A stretch of 64,000 bases of DNA from Tubiluchus corallicola. Its lineage: Eukaryota; Priapulida; Priapulimorpha; Priapulimorphida; Tubiluchidae. A model generated the notes under the pieces. That model made no database searches. It had not been told where the DNA came from and saw nothing but the letters and a program-made list of their open reading frames with translations. A program made the position numbers and the translations under genes. Positions 37,926 to 47,757 of the stretch are shown piece by piece. The stretch lies in NCBI GenBank assembly GCA_030141605.1, contig JAQGDQ010000021.1, positions 312,001-376,000 of the forward strand. Direction: 5' to 3'. Each line of letters opens with the position of its first letter. Within the stretch, counting starts at the first letter, position 1.

Positions 37926-39188
37926 ATGTCCAATGCAATGACTGTCTGGGGGACAGATAACTATAACCTCGATCTGATGGACAATATCACAGACATTGAC
38001 TATGATTTTCTGGAATACATAGACAAATTTCAGGAGACCCTTCGTCAGGGCATGTATACTCACAGAACTCCCTTGACGATTTGCTTGATAATTGCTTATG
38101 TGGTGAGCATCATATTAGGCCTGTTCGGTAACTCACTGGTGTTCATTGTTGTGGCCAAACACAAGCAAATGAGAAGCGTCACTTACCTGTTGCTAGTTAA
38201 TCTGGCAGTAGGTGATATTATGGTAGTGTTTGTTTCAATGCCCTTGACGCTGGGATACATGATTTACCGAGTGTGGGTGTACGGAGAAATAATGTGTCGG
38301 TTGACACCATTCCTACAAGGACTGTCCGTGTCTGTTAGTGTGTTGACACTGGTTGTGGTAAGTGCAGACAGATATTACAAAATATATCATCCCATGAAGG
38401 CAAGAGTTCTGTTCGACAAAGCACGAGTGCGGTGCATGGTGGTGGCTGTTTGGGTGGCTTCTACTGTTCTTATGATACCGTTCTTACTAGTGAACCATAC
38501 GATCGAAGACCCGGAGTTTGGTTTAACTGTATGCATTGAACAATGGACGCATATAAACTACCGACGGACGTTCAATGTGTTCCTCTTTTTGGTTCTATAT
38601 GTGATTCCAATGGCGTTCATGGTATACGCTTATTACACAATCGCCACCACATTGTGGCATGGCGACTCAAAGCTTTACCACGCTGAATCTCAGCGTCAGA
38701 AATTAGACATAGAAAGGCTGCAACAACAACGACGCAAATTGGTGAAAATGATCATAGCATTGACAGTGATTTTTGCGCTAACGTGGCTTCCTTATCACAT
38801 TGTCATTCTCTGGATGGACTTTAAAAGAGATGGAGGAAAAGAGTTCGATGCTAGTGAGAAAAACATTGCCATTAACGTATTTCCCCTTGTACAGTGGCTA
38901 GCCTTGAGTAATTCGTCATTAAATCCTCTTTGTTATTGTTTATTCAGTAAGAAGTTCCAGACCTCGGTAAAGATGCTCATGAAGTGCAGTGGTGAACAGG
39001 ATAAGTCGCTCGAACGTTTTGACACAGATCAGACGCCATCAACGGTAGTCAGATGGTCATGGAGAAATCTTTCTTCTAAATTTAAGCGAGCTGGTGTTCA
39101 TGAAATGGTCAACGATAAAATCGAGGAAAATGGGAATATTCCTCAACAAGGCAACAACGCCAATGAAAAAATACAAACCCGTGATTAA
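37926..39188 (+). CDS. Class A (rhodopsin-like) peptide-type GPCR
   Basis: 420 residues in one exon with all seven membrane segments. An N-terminal tail carries a glycosylation sequon (Asn20). TM1 has GNSLVF (Asn69). TM2 has NLAVGD (Asp97). Cys124 and Cys203 can form the conserved TM3-ECL2 disulfide. The TM3 end is DRYYKIYHP (Asp148-Arg149-Tyr150). A long basic third loop (RQKLDIERLQQQRRKLVKM) precedes TM6 LTWLPYH (Trp287, Pro289) and TM7 NPLCY (333-337). A cytoplasmic tail of about 80 residues follows, with CSG near residue 354. Features fit a Gq/Gi-coupled neuropeptide receptor of the orexin/allatotropin/QRFP/NPY-like group, but I cannot assign the ligand. The start ATG is the first in frame after the presumed acceptor at 37824. 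A likely poly(A) signal AATAAA lies at about 39266. Confidence 0.92.
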   Translation: MSNAMTVWGTDNYNLDLMDNITDIDYDFLEYIDKFQETLRQGMYTHRTPLTICLIIAYVVSIILGLFGNSLVFIVVAKHKQMRSVTYLLLVNLAVGDIMVVFVSMPLTLGYMIYRVWVYGEIMCRLTPFLQGLSVSVSVLTLVVVSADRYYKIYHPMKARVLFDKARVRCMVVAVWVASTVLMIPFLLVNHTIEDPEFGLTVCIEQWTHINYRRTFNVFLFLVLYVIPMAFMVYAYYTIATTLWHGDSKLYHAESQRQKLDIERLQQQRRKLVKMIIALTVIFALTWLPYHIVILWMDFKRDGGKEFDASEKNIAINVFPLVQWLALSNSSLNPLCYCLFSKKFQTSVKMLMKCSGEQDKSLERFDTDQTPSTVVRWSWRNLSSKFKRAGVHEMVNDKIEENGNIPQQGNNANEKIQTRD

Positions 39189-40100
39189 CCTACCCAATTT
39201 TTCCTAAAAAAACTTGTTAGAAAAAAGAACAATATTTTGATGCCCAAGCTTTGTGTGATTGAGTAAAATAAAGTGAATAATGTTTTTACGTATTTTTTGG
39301 TTCGATATCGTATTTTGAACACGTCTTGTTCATAACAATCTATAGCTGTGTAATTAACTATGTAATCACTTATATAGACATTATTTCTAAGGCCATTTCT
39401 CTTTATAGTCATTCATTCACGTAAATGCTATCTGTTTCTTGAAAAGGGTTTCTAAAATTGTTTGGGACGAGAAAGGCTCACAAATTTTACAACAGGGGCT
39501 ATCTGAGTACTCTATCCAGCATCCAGTAAAACCTGACAAAAGTGCAGCAAGTCGTCATATAGCTATAACGCTCGATTAGTTACCTGAACTAAAAATAAAC
39601 ATCTTTGATTTTGCTTAACACTCGTAATAATCTGACACTCAGCTTTTTCTGACTAGCCTCAGCATTCTTTCATTTTGGTCCTTGAACACGCACAATCCCC
39701 CTAATCATGCTGACGATATTAATGCTTTTATAGAATTTCTAATTATTGTCGTTTCTCTGTTGCTGTTGATGTTGCTACACCCATATTTGTTATCCCGTTG
39801 CAGGCCTCAAACCTTTTTGTATCAAGGTAAGCACTGCAGTTAAAAAAACTACTTGGCAATGCTGTTACCATTGACATTGTAGTTCTAATGCTATCGTCTG
39901 TGGTCTCCATTACCTAAATTACCAGAAAAAAATTTCGGTATAAGCTACGAACAGAATAATTAGGATATTATAGGATTCTTTTCTACAGACAACTAGAGAC
40001 GTACTGTCGGTTAAAAGGTAAAAAATTGCTTAGACGAACCGGCTTAGAAACTTATTTACAGAAACATGTACACCATTATTAACAATATGATTTAATATCC
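39189..40100 (+). other. GPCR 3' UTR and spacer
   Basis: AATAAA at about 39266 is the likely poly(A) signal of the GPCR. The rest has no recognised feature. Confidence 0.5.
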
Positions 40101-40149
40101 AATACCCATAGCGTATTAAAAACGCAAATTTACAAATGTGAAAAAGAAG

Positions 40150-40962
40150 TGAAGGCTAGAAAAGTGATAAAAGTAGTTAACATTATTAAAGCGGAAGGTG
40201 GTATTCTATTTGGAGTCTTCTGAAAATATAAGAGAAAAGCAAGAGGGGAATTGCAGTGTGAATGCTGAAAAACAAAACAGTCACAGAAGACTAAAAAATA
40301 AAAAACCGTTACGTTATCAACAGTTACTACAAAATAATTGTGAAAGTGACTTAGAAGAACAAATTAGCTCAATAAAACTAAGTAAATAATTACCAAACAA
40401 CAACTTTGAAAAACAAGAAAACAATGGGTGACCAAAGGTATATTGACAATGTATTGAGATGATGAAAGCAACAGTAAATGATTTGTTGCAAAGTATAGCA
40501 CACATTTAAGGAGATACTAATAAGTGAAACAATACTAAAAAAGTGGGTGGAAATGGGACAGAAATGAGTGGTTTATAAATCCATTTACAAAAAAGGGAAG
40601 TCGAAATGAGCTAAAGAATCGGAGAGGCATTTTCCTTACCAGTGACGCATCTAAATTATTTGAAAGAAAGAAAACTTTCGAAAGAAATGAAGTTGTTCTG
40701 CAAAATAATTTGTCCGAGAGTCAGTGTGGAGGAAAAAGGAACGTGGTATAAGTGACAGGAATAAAATGTCGTTAACAAGTAATGATGTGGGACTTGATAC
40801 CAGAATATACGTGGATGATATTCTGCGCCATGGTGATGAAAATGTAGTAATGAATGTGGCAAAAAATGCAGAATGATGGAAGAAATCAAGAAGTTTACAT
40901 ATAGTAGTGAAAAATCAGCACAGATGGTAATTACACGAAAAACAGCAAAAGCAGATCAAGGG
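40150..40962 (+). mobile_element. Non-LTR retrotransposon, RT part (5' half of a split copy)
   Basis: In the + strand, from about 40210, a LINE ORF relic reads ENIREKQEGNCSVNAEKQ. After frame changes it continues with NEWFINPFTKKGSRNELKNR and RGIFLTSDASKLFE at about 40566-40665, then LSESQCGGKRN. YVDDILRHGDENVVMNVAKN starts at about 40808 (catalytic VDD), followed by MEEIKKFTYSSEKSAQMVIT. This is the finger/palm order of a LINE reverse transcriptase. It runs into the assembly gap at 40963. Its C-terminal part resumes at 48641 beyond the LTR retrotransposon. Confidence 0.8.
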
Positions 40963-41346
40963 TNNNNNNNNNNNNNNNNNNNNNNNNNNNNNNNNNNNNN
41001 NNNNNNNNNNNNNNNNNNNNNNNNNNNNNNNNNNNNNNNNNNNNNNNNNNNNNNNNNNNNNNNNNNNNNNNNNNNNNNNNNNNNNNNNNNNNNNNNNNNN
41101 NNNNNNNNNNNNNNNNNNNNNNNNNNNNNNNNNNNNNNNNNNNNNNNNNNNNNNNNNNNNNNNNNNNNNNNNNNNNNNNNNNNNNNNNNNNNNNNNNNNN
41201 NNNNNNNNNNNNNNNNNNNNNNNNNNNNNNNNNNNNNNNNNNNNNNNNNNNNNNNNNNNNNNNNNNNNNNNNNNNNNNNNNNNNNNNNNNNNNNNNNNNN
41301 NNNNNNNNNNNNNNNNNNNNNNNNNNNNNNNNNNNNNNNNNNNNNN
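40963..41346. other. Assembly gap (N run)
   Basis: 384 N. Given the LINE pieces on both sides of the LTR element, the gap probably hides LINE palm/thumb sequence and the left insertion junction. ORFs spanning it are meaningless. Confidence 0.99.
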
Positions 41347-42633
41347 TGTAATGTGGGGCGGATCTCACAATCAAGTATGAGCAATCAGCGCTCTTATTGT
41401 TTGGTAGCGTGTGTCATACTACTCAGTTTTTACTCAATATATTTCTTCAACACAAAACGTGAAACTAATTTTATGCAGTTTTTATGATAAGATAAGCCTT
41501 TAATATTCATAAATGTTGATAATATAAAATTAGTTCAAACCAAATGACAGCAGTTAATTTGTACCCGGGTACCCATTCAATAAACATGTATTGCTACACT
41601 ACTCAAAGTTTACTGACCGGTAATACTTTCAGATGCTACAAACAATACCCAAAAATTACCTTTGGCTAACAAAATAAAATAATCTAACAGTTCACCAACG
41701 CTTGTTAATAGTATGTCCATAAAGTAAAGCTCCATCCACACGAGGTTGTAATGTAAGCTATCAGCACTTTGAACTGAGTCTTAGTTTTACCAGCCACTGC
41801 CAGTCGAAGCAAGTATCGTTGTACAAAAGGAAGCAACAGGCGGTGGCCTAGTAGTTAAACAAAAGAAACGAGAATTTATCACTTACAGTCTCAGCATCAA
41901 TGAAAGCATACGTCTGCAATACTTATCGGTGGTAGCACGACGACGAAGGTGGCGGATCCACAACATCGGTGTGCACACCCGGGTGTTTAGAGCATAGCTG
42001 GACTGCGAAGTCACAAGCAGATGGGAGTCGTTCCCGGAAGCGTCCTGCGTTGGTAGAACGGTAGTTTGGTTTTTCACGTCAGATGTCACAACGTAACTCG
42101 ATGTAAGCAAATGGAGAACTGGGCTTGATACTAGAACTGCCCACACAAATAGTCACTAGCACGTAGTTGGAACTTTCACTAAACATTAGCGTTTGGTAGA
42201 GCCAGCTAAAGTTGCACGATTTATATGCAAAGAAGCAAAACATATGTTAAAAAAACTGTTCAGCATTATATCTGCCCGCAAGTCTCTCTTGCCAAGAGCC
42301 ACGTCGTTCTCTACACATCTGTGTGAAAAGACCTCTAAAGCCGGTTGTCTAATAGTCTGGCTTCAATAACACTATAGCAGGATAACCCGTATTTGCATAT
42401 CCGTTCGACGAGTTTACCCTAGATTTGACCTATGCGCATAACTAAAGTGTAACACCTGGTTTATACATTGAACAGCTATAAACAACAATTTTATACAGCC
42501 CAAACTAAATTACGTATACTACCGTAAAGTGTACATTGGCCAGAAAAACATATCTCGTTCTACAACGAAGTTAAGTTAGTAATAACTAAATCTAGTTACA
42601 AATACAAAGATATATGCTAAGCTGGTCGTTACA
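41347..42633 (-). repeat. 3' LTR of the Gmr1-like element
   Basis: In the sense direction it starts TGTAACGACC just after the tract AGGGGG and ends CCACATTACA, giving TG...CA ends with 5-bp TGTAA/TTACA inversion. U3 is about 400 bp. A TATA box (ATATAAAT) lies at about 42219-42226. Downstream are a small ORF (42146 to 41883) and a GTAAGT donor. The first 883 bp from 41347 match the other LTR. Confidence 0.75.
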
Positions 42634-42636
42634 TAG

Positions 42637-42642
42637 CCCCCT
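42637..42642 (-). promoter_or_regulatory. Polypurine tract (plus-strand primer)
   Basis: Sense-strand AGGGGG three bases from the presumed LTR start TGTAAC, about 85 bp after the ORF3 stop. This is the expected place and composition for second-strand priming. Confidence 0.6.
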
Positions 42643-42725
42643 AATTTGAAGACTATTATTCTCATGGAATCATAGGCTATTCCATTTCGATCAGCGCCTG
42701 CATTATCTTTGGTTCTTGGGTATGG

Positions 42726-44078
42726 TTACGCGGCAGTGTCAGGCTTATCAGCTTCCCAGTTGCGTGATAGACCGTCTGCGATGTTGGCCTTTCCCTTGAT
42801 ATACTCAATCCGGAATGTGTATTCCTGTAGGATTAATGACCAACGGGCCAGCTTACGGTTCTTCCCTTTCATCCTTTGCAACCAAGTGAGACACTGATGG
42901 TCTGAACGGATGACGAACTGCCTTCCCAAAAGATAGTAACTCAGTTTTTGCACTGCCCAGACTATTGCAAGGAGTTCCAGTTCCACCACTGCATAGTTTG
43001 ACTCTGGTTTAGTTAATTTCCGGCTGATATAAGTTATGGCCCGCTCATTCCCTTCATCTGTCTTTTGGGACAGAATGCCTCCAAGGCCTGTGGTTGATGC
43101 ATCTACAGTCAAGAGGAATTCTTTGCTGAAATCTGGTGCTCCTAGAAAGGTATCTGAGATAACTGCCTCCCGGAGCTGAATGAATGCAGATTCACACTCT
43201 TTGTCCCACACAACATCGTTGGGCCTATGCTTCTTTGTAAGTTCGTACAGCGGAGTGGCTATGCTACTAAAGCCTGGAACAAAGGAACGATAGAAGCCAA
43301 TAAAGCCGAGGAAACTTCGAACTTCTTTTTTTGTCTTGGGTCGAGGAAAATGTTTAATAAGCTCCAGTTTATCTGGTTGTGGTCGCAGAACATCTTGTCC
43401 AACCACATGTCCTAAAAAATCGACTTTGCTGAAAGCGAATGCACACTTCTTTGGCTTGATGGTAAGCTTGGCCCTATATACCCGCGAAAGTATATCATCA
43501 ACATGCTCTAAATGTTGTGACCAATCTGGGCTCCAAATGACTGTGTCATCTATGTAGCCTCTCGCAAAATGAGGAGATCCTTCCAGGAGTCTATCCATGA
43601 GTTTTTGGCAGGTTGCGGCCGCATTAACCAAGCCAAAAGGCGTCACGAGAAACTCCCACTGTCCCCAAGGTAGAACGAATGATGATAGCTTGCGTGAATC
43701 GGGGTGCAATGGTATTTGCCAATACCCTTTGGTTAAATCCAACTTCGTCATATACTTGGCTCCATGCATATTGCTGAGCAATTCCTGCATATTTGGGATT
43801 GGGTTTGGGTCAAAGGTTGTGACTTCATTGAGCTTGATGTAGTTAACACAAAATCGGATAGTCCCATCCTTTTTGGGAACAACTACTACTGGACTTGTTG
43901 TACTGGAGTCTGACTTCTGGATTATACCCAGCTTAATCATCTCATCGACTTCTCTCCGAAGTGCTTCTTCCTGTGCTTTTGGCACACGATACGGAGCTTG
44001 ACGAATAGGCTTATAGTCTTTAGGAACAAAAATCTCGTGCTGTATCAGATCTGTACAACCCGGTACATCTGAAAACAC
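42726..44078 (-). CDS. Retrotransposon ORF3: reverse transcriptase and RNase H
   Basis: 450 residues from the first ATG; the frame is open from 44147, so a frameshift product would be longer. RT: TKLDLTKGYWQIPL (catalytic Asp114), FGLVNAAATCQKLMD and YIDD (175-178), then the thumb FLGHVVGQ and the connection FLGFIGFYRSFVPGF. RNase H: TVDAS (Asp326), a VELELL acidic site (about 366-368), RSDHQCL (Asp393) and ANIADGLSR (Asp435). All catalytic acids are present. The protein copies element RNA into DNA and removes the RNA. The frame is -1 relative to ORF2 with about 43 nt overlap (44105-44147), so expression probably needs frameshifting or separate initiation. Confidence 0.93.
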   Translation of the reverse strand: MFSDVPGCTDLIQHEIFVPKDYKPIRQAPYRVPKAQEEALRREVDEMIKLGIIQKSDSSTTSPVVVVPKKDGTIRFCVNYIKLNEVTTFDPNPIPNMQELLSNMHGAKYMTKLDLTKGYWQIPLHPDSRKLSSFVLPWGQWEFLVTPFGLVNAAATCQKLMDRLLEGSPHFARGYIDDTVIWSPDWSQHLEHVDDILSRVYRAKLTIKPKKCAFAFSKVDFLGHVVGQDVLRPQPDKLELIKHFPRPKTKKEVRSFLGFIGFYRSFVPGFSSIATPLYELTKKHRPNDVVWDKECESAFIQLREAVISDTFLGAPDFSKEFLLTVDASTTGLGGILSQKTDEGNERAITYISRKLTKPESNYAVVELELLAIVWAVQKLSYYLLGRQFVIRSDHQCLTWLQRMKGKNRKLARWSLILQEYTFRIEYIKGKANIADGLSRNWEADKPDTAA

Positions 44079-44104
44079 ATCAGCATGTTTACGAAGTATG
44101 TGTA

Positions 44105-47100
44105 TCAGCTGCTGCTTCTCTGAGTCTTGGAGAGGTGGTCGGGTATGCTAATATCATCCACACTTTGTGTTTGTTGTGTAACTGGTGGAAACATATGCTC
44201 CTGTACCTCGCCTTCCTGATACGTCTCATTGCCTTTCCCCTGAGTGGCTATAGACAGCATCACATGACCTTCAGTGCGCTCTACCCAAGGGCGTAGCAGG
44301 TTTATGTGGAAGCATTTCTGCCGATGCTTCTTACCACGAAAAGCAATTTTATAGACTTGGTCAGACACCTTTTCCAACACTTGGTATGGTCCTTTCCATA
44401 CACGTTGCAGCTTCTTTGTACTCTTTGGCAACAAAACCAAGACTTTACTGCCTACCTCTAGAGATCTTTCCCGTGCTTTTTGATCGTACCACTTCTTTTG
44501 AGCGAGTTGTGCTTCACGCAGTGACTCGTGAGCTTCATTTGTCACCTGCTCCATCCGATCCATGAGCTCTTGCACAAAAGTGTGGACATCTGTCAGCTGC
44601 TTGGGTCTCTGTAAGTCAAATCTCTCACGTAACATAGCTAATGGGCCTCTGATCGGAAACCCGTACACCATCTCGAATGGTGAGTATGAGGTAGAACTTT
44701 GGGGACAATCCCGGTATGCAAAAAGTACTAGCGGAATAAGTTCGTCCCACTCCCAGGATCCTGCACTCATCTGGAGCTTTCGAATTGATGTCTTCAAAGT
44801 TTGATTGTACCTCTCAGTCAGGCCAGATGTCTGAGGATGATATGGAGTAGCCAATATACCTCGTGTACCTAGCACAGCCTCCAGATCCTGTAGGACTTGT
44901 GAAACAAAAGCCGGACCTTGATCGGTTACAATCTCCATTGGTACACCATATGTTGCTATGTAACGTAGTAGGGCCTTTACGGTGCACTCAGCCGTCTGTG
45001 ACTTTGTTGGATAAACTTCCGGGTATCTGGTGCAATAGTCAGTTATCACTAGTGCATACTTATTACCACTTTTCGTACGTGCAAGTGGCCCTATATAATC
45101 CATTGACACTTTCTGGAAGGGTAGTTGATCCACAGAGATTGGTCGCAGTTTGACTCGGTCTGCAGTCCTTCTCTTCGAACATTTCTGGCATATTGGGCAA
45201 CTACGTACGTAAGCTCTTATGTCGCTATGTACTTGTGGCCAAAAGAACATGCTCAACACCTTCTGTGTTGTCTTTTGTATTCCAAAATGTGCTGCCAGTT
45301 TATTGTCGTGAGCCATTTTCAGTACTTCAGCTCTCCTTTCTTTTGGCAGGACTATCAAGCTTTTCCCTTCCTTGTCTTTGGCTCGTCTCAGGAATAGCAG
45401 AAGTAGACCATCTTTTATGTAGTAACCTTTGCCTAGCTGTACAGCTTCCTCTTCTGGAATTACACTGTCGAACAGTGGCTTCAGCGTTACGCACCCTTGT
45501 TGCTGCTGTCTGAGTTTGTCACGGTCCTCGCCGGCACAAAATGGCTTTTCGTCTAGCACGCTATTCAGCTCATCTTCTGGGGCTACTTCATGTTGGTCTT
45601 CTTCCTGCAGTTTCTTTGCTTGGGTTCTAGTCATAACTTGTGTCTTGACGTCAGCATCAATGCCTCTATCTTGACTATATTGGTCACCACTGTTTGCCAC
45701 CTCAGCTACATTTGCGATTGTAGGCCTACCATTGGAGGGTTTCTTTGTGGCTTTCCTTGTCTTTGGTTTCTTCAACTGAGAACTAGACGTCTGGGTACTA
45801 GAATTGGTGCAATGGTCTTCTCTCTGTGAAACATCATTTGGGAGCCTCTTCCCTACCATGGATTTTGGGATGAAGGTTTCCATATAGTTGTTTCCTAGAA
45901 GACAATCTGATGGCAGTTTGTCTTGAACCACGAACTCTAATTCTCCAGTCACCGCCTGGCTCTCTATTGGTAGTCTTGCCACTTCACATGGGCGTCGATC
46001 ACCATGACCGCACAATATGTCGACTGTTCGTCCGGGTACTAGCTGCTCAACATTGACATAGCGACGATGTATGCAGTTTACGTTAGCCCCTGTGTCACGC
46101 TGTACATCGACCTTGTAGCCATTTATTCGAGCTGGAAAACAGTATGGTTCATCTTTGTCATAAGTGATTCCATCAGTGGAGGGGAGTTCAGTGTACTGGA
46201 TCCGTCCTTTTATGGCATTCTTCCTAGACATTGGCATATTTGCTTTGGGTGGATGTTTTGCTCTAGGACAGCTAACTGCATAATGTCCGTATCCACCACA
46301 GTTGAAGCATCTTGCTGACTTCTGGAGGCTCCCAGCCTCCTGTGGCTCATCTACTGGCTTGTTATTCTTGCTGGACCGATGCTGCTTCATTGGCTTACCC
46401 CTGCTACCGTACTGTGATTGCTTATCTAAATCTAATCCTTCAGAGTATGCATAGTAGTCACATTTGATAGCAACATCTTCAAAGCCTGTTATGTTATTAC
46501 GTCGGACCCATCTGGCAATCTGTGGGGGAACACGACTTAAAGCTTGCTCCAGATAGAACAAATCTTTTGCTTGTTCCAATGTCTGAACATTAGCTGCTTG
46601 TAGCCAAAGATCCCCTGCATTTTTAGCTCGAGTAAAATATGCACGGTAACACTCATCCACACCTCGTGTCACTTTCCGGAAGGTTTGACGATAGTAATCT
46701 GGAGTCAAGGAGAAGAAAGAAAGAACACACTCTTTGATCTTGTCATAGTCCTGCAAGTCTCCCTGGGGGACACAGTTGTAAGCACGGAGGGCTTTGGTAT
46801 GTCCTGCTAAGGCACGAGATAGGACACATGGCCAATCTTTCTTGGGTATCCTGTTTACCACCAGACAGCGCTCCAAGTAGCTAAAGTATTCAGCTAGATC
46901 AGGTTCCTGTGACCCTTCTCCAAAGTATTTAATCTTTAGACTCTCATGTCTTGGAGTAGATCTATCTTCAATAGCTCCCTCTTGAGTATTAGCTGTAGTA
47001 CAACGTGGATGCCTGGATTCCGATGTGGCTGCCATCTCAGATTCGAAAGACAGACTCATCTTGTGCAGCTGCAATGTGTGTTGACGTTCCTTAGCACGTT

Positions 47101-47281
47101 CTTCACTTTCATGTTTCATACGTTCGCGTTGAAATTCCAGCAGCATTGCAAGCCGTTCTGCATCGAATCCAGCATACTGGGTTAAATCCACATCTGGTAA
47201 TTGGCCTGCATTCACGTAGGCAGGTTGTCGTTTACCTCTAGGTGGTGGATCCATACACAAAGGGTCAGGATCTCCTGCCAT
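44105..47281 (-). CDS. Retrotransposon ORF2: Gag, protease and integrase
   Basis: 1058 residues. A Gag capsid-like helical region lies at about residues 110-290. One zinc knuckle CFNCGGYGHYAVSC is at 325-338. The aspartic protease has the active site DTGAN (Asp396) and a flap-to-LLGNN segment near 461. The integrase has an HHCC zinc domain (His658, His665, Cys695, Cys698). Its core has Asp728 (MDYIGPL), Asp787 (VTDQGPAF) and Glu823 (GLTERYNQ), a D-x58-D-x35-E triad. A C-terminal GPY module (VWKGPYQVLEKV, about 961) follows. Particle formation, polyprotein cleavage and insertion are thus encoded here. In ordinary Ty3/gypsy elements integrase lies after RNase H; here it lies before RT. The N-terminal frame overlaps ORF1 by about 95 nt at -1. 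Confidence 0.93.
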   Translation of the reverse strand: MAGDPDPLCMDPPPRGKRQPAYVNAGQLPDVDLTQYAGFDAERLAMLLEFQRERMKHESEERAKERQHTLQLHKMSLSFESEMAATSESRHPRCTTANTQEGAIEDRSTPRHESLKIKYFGEGSQEPDLAEYFSYLERCLVVNRIPKKDWPCVLSRALAGHTKALRAYNCVPQGDLQDYDKIKECVLSFFSLTPDYYRQTFRKVTRGVDECYRAYFTRAKNAGDLWLQAANVQTLEQAKDLFYLEQALSRVPPQIARWVRRNNITGFEDVAIKCDYYAYSEGLDLDKQSQYGSRGKPMKQHRSSKNNKPVDEPQEAGSLQKSARCFNCGGYGHYAVSCPRAKHPPKANMPMSRKNAIKGRIQYTELPSTDGITYDKDEPYCFPARINGYKVDVQRDTGANVNCIHRRYVNVEQLVPGRTVDILCGHGDRRPCEVARLPIESQAVTGELEFVVQDKLPSDCLLGNNYMETFIPKSMVGKRLPNDVSQREDHCTNSSTQTSSSQLKKPKTRKATKKPSNGRPTIANVAEVANSGDQYSQDRGIDADVKTQVMTRTQAKKLQEEDQHEVAPEDELNSVLDEKPFCAGEDRDKLRQQQQGCVTLKPLFDSVIPEEEAVQLGKGYYIKDGLLLLFLRRAKDKEGKSLIVLPKERRAEVLKMAHDNKLAAHFGIQKTTQKVLSMFFWPQVHSDIRAYVRSCPICQKCSKRRTADRVKLRPISVDQLPFQKVSMDYIGPLARTKSGNKYALVITDYCTRYPEVYPTKSQTAECTVKALLRYIATYGVPMEIVTDQGPAFVSQVLQDLEAVLGTRGILATPYHPQTSGLTERYNQTLKTSIRKLQMSAGSWEWDELIPLVLFAYRDCPQSSTSYSPFEMVYGFPIRGPLAMLRERFDLQRPKQLTDVHTFVQELMDRMEQVTNEAHESLREAQLAQKKWYDQKARERSLEVGSKVLVLLPKSTKKLQRVWKGPYQVLEKVSDQVYKIAFRGKKHRQKCFHINLLRPWVERTEGHVMLSIATQGKGNETYQEGEVQEHMFPPVTQQTQSVDDISIPDHLSKTQRSSS

Positions 47282-47610
47282 ATATCCAATTCTGGAGGTG
47301 GTGATTCATCTGCTAGCTGTTGAACAGGGTCTTCTTCTTCAGCGTGAGAAGACTGTGTCACTTCATCTAATTTATGTTCACCTTCTTTGGATTTGGCACC
47401 GGGCTGATATCCAGTGATGGAGCCACTTTCCATCATTTTAGGATCCAAAGCTGGCGGTCTCCTAATGGTCTGACTATGCAAAATAGATGAAATCAGCTGC
47501 TCGCGGTTACGTCTTTCATAAACCAGATCACGGCTATGAGCTATTCCTCGAAGTGCTTCAGGACTAAGTAGTTCCAACTGGGGGCGGGTAAGTTCAATGT
47601 ATCCTTCCAT
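47212..47610 (-). CDS. Retrotransposon ORF1: Gag N-terminal segment
   Basis: 132 residues. The start ATG at 47608-47610 is the first in a good context after the primer site. The N-terminal half (ELTRPQLELLSPEALRGIAH, then YERRNREQLISSIL) looks like a helix-hinge-helix, perhaps SAP-like; this is a weak call. The rest is acidic and proline-rich. The ORF ends 70 nt inside ORF2, which is in the -1 frame. It is probably the true start of Gag, joined to ORF2 by frameshifting, or by a single-base lesion in this copy. Confidence 0.7.
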   Translation of the reverse strand: MEGYIELTRPQLELLSPEALRGIAHSRDLVYERRNREQLISSILHSQTIRRPPALDPKMMESGSITGYQPGAKSKEGEHKLDEVTQSSHAEEEDPVQQLADESPPPELDIWQEILTLCVWIHHLEVNDNLPT

Positions 47611-47738
47611 TTGAAACAGTTACAATGTGCTGAAAAACATCTACATAACTTGAAACAATGAGCATTAATCCAATGCCTAAATAGCATAACAATTACTCAA
47701 AACTAAATGAATAGAATGACTGGCGTAATTGAGATCTG

Positions 47739-47756
47739 ATCCCACCGCTGCCACCA
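47739..47756 (-). promoter_or_regulatory. Primer binding site for tRNA-Leu
   Basis: One base after the LTR end, the sense strand reads TGGTGGCAGCGGTGGGAT. This is complementary over 18 nt to the 3' end of a leucine tRNA (ATCCCACCGCTGCCA plus CCA). Confidence 0.8.
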
Positions 47757-47757
47757 G

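Noticed and set aside
40873-41487. ORFs spanning the N run
   Set aside because: They consist mainly of unknown bases; the left flank is a LINE fragment and the right flank an LTR.
44562-46318. Several + strand ORFs opposite the retrotransposon
   Set aside because: Antisense shadows of ORF2, with no domains.
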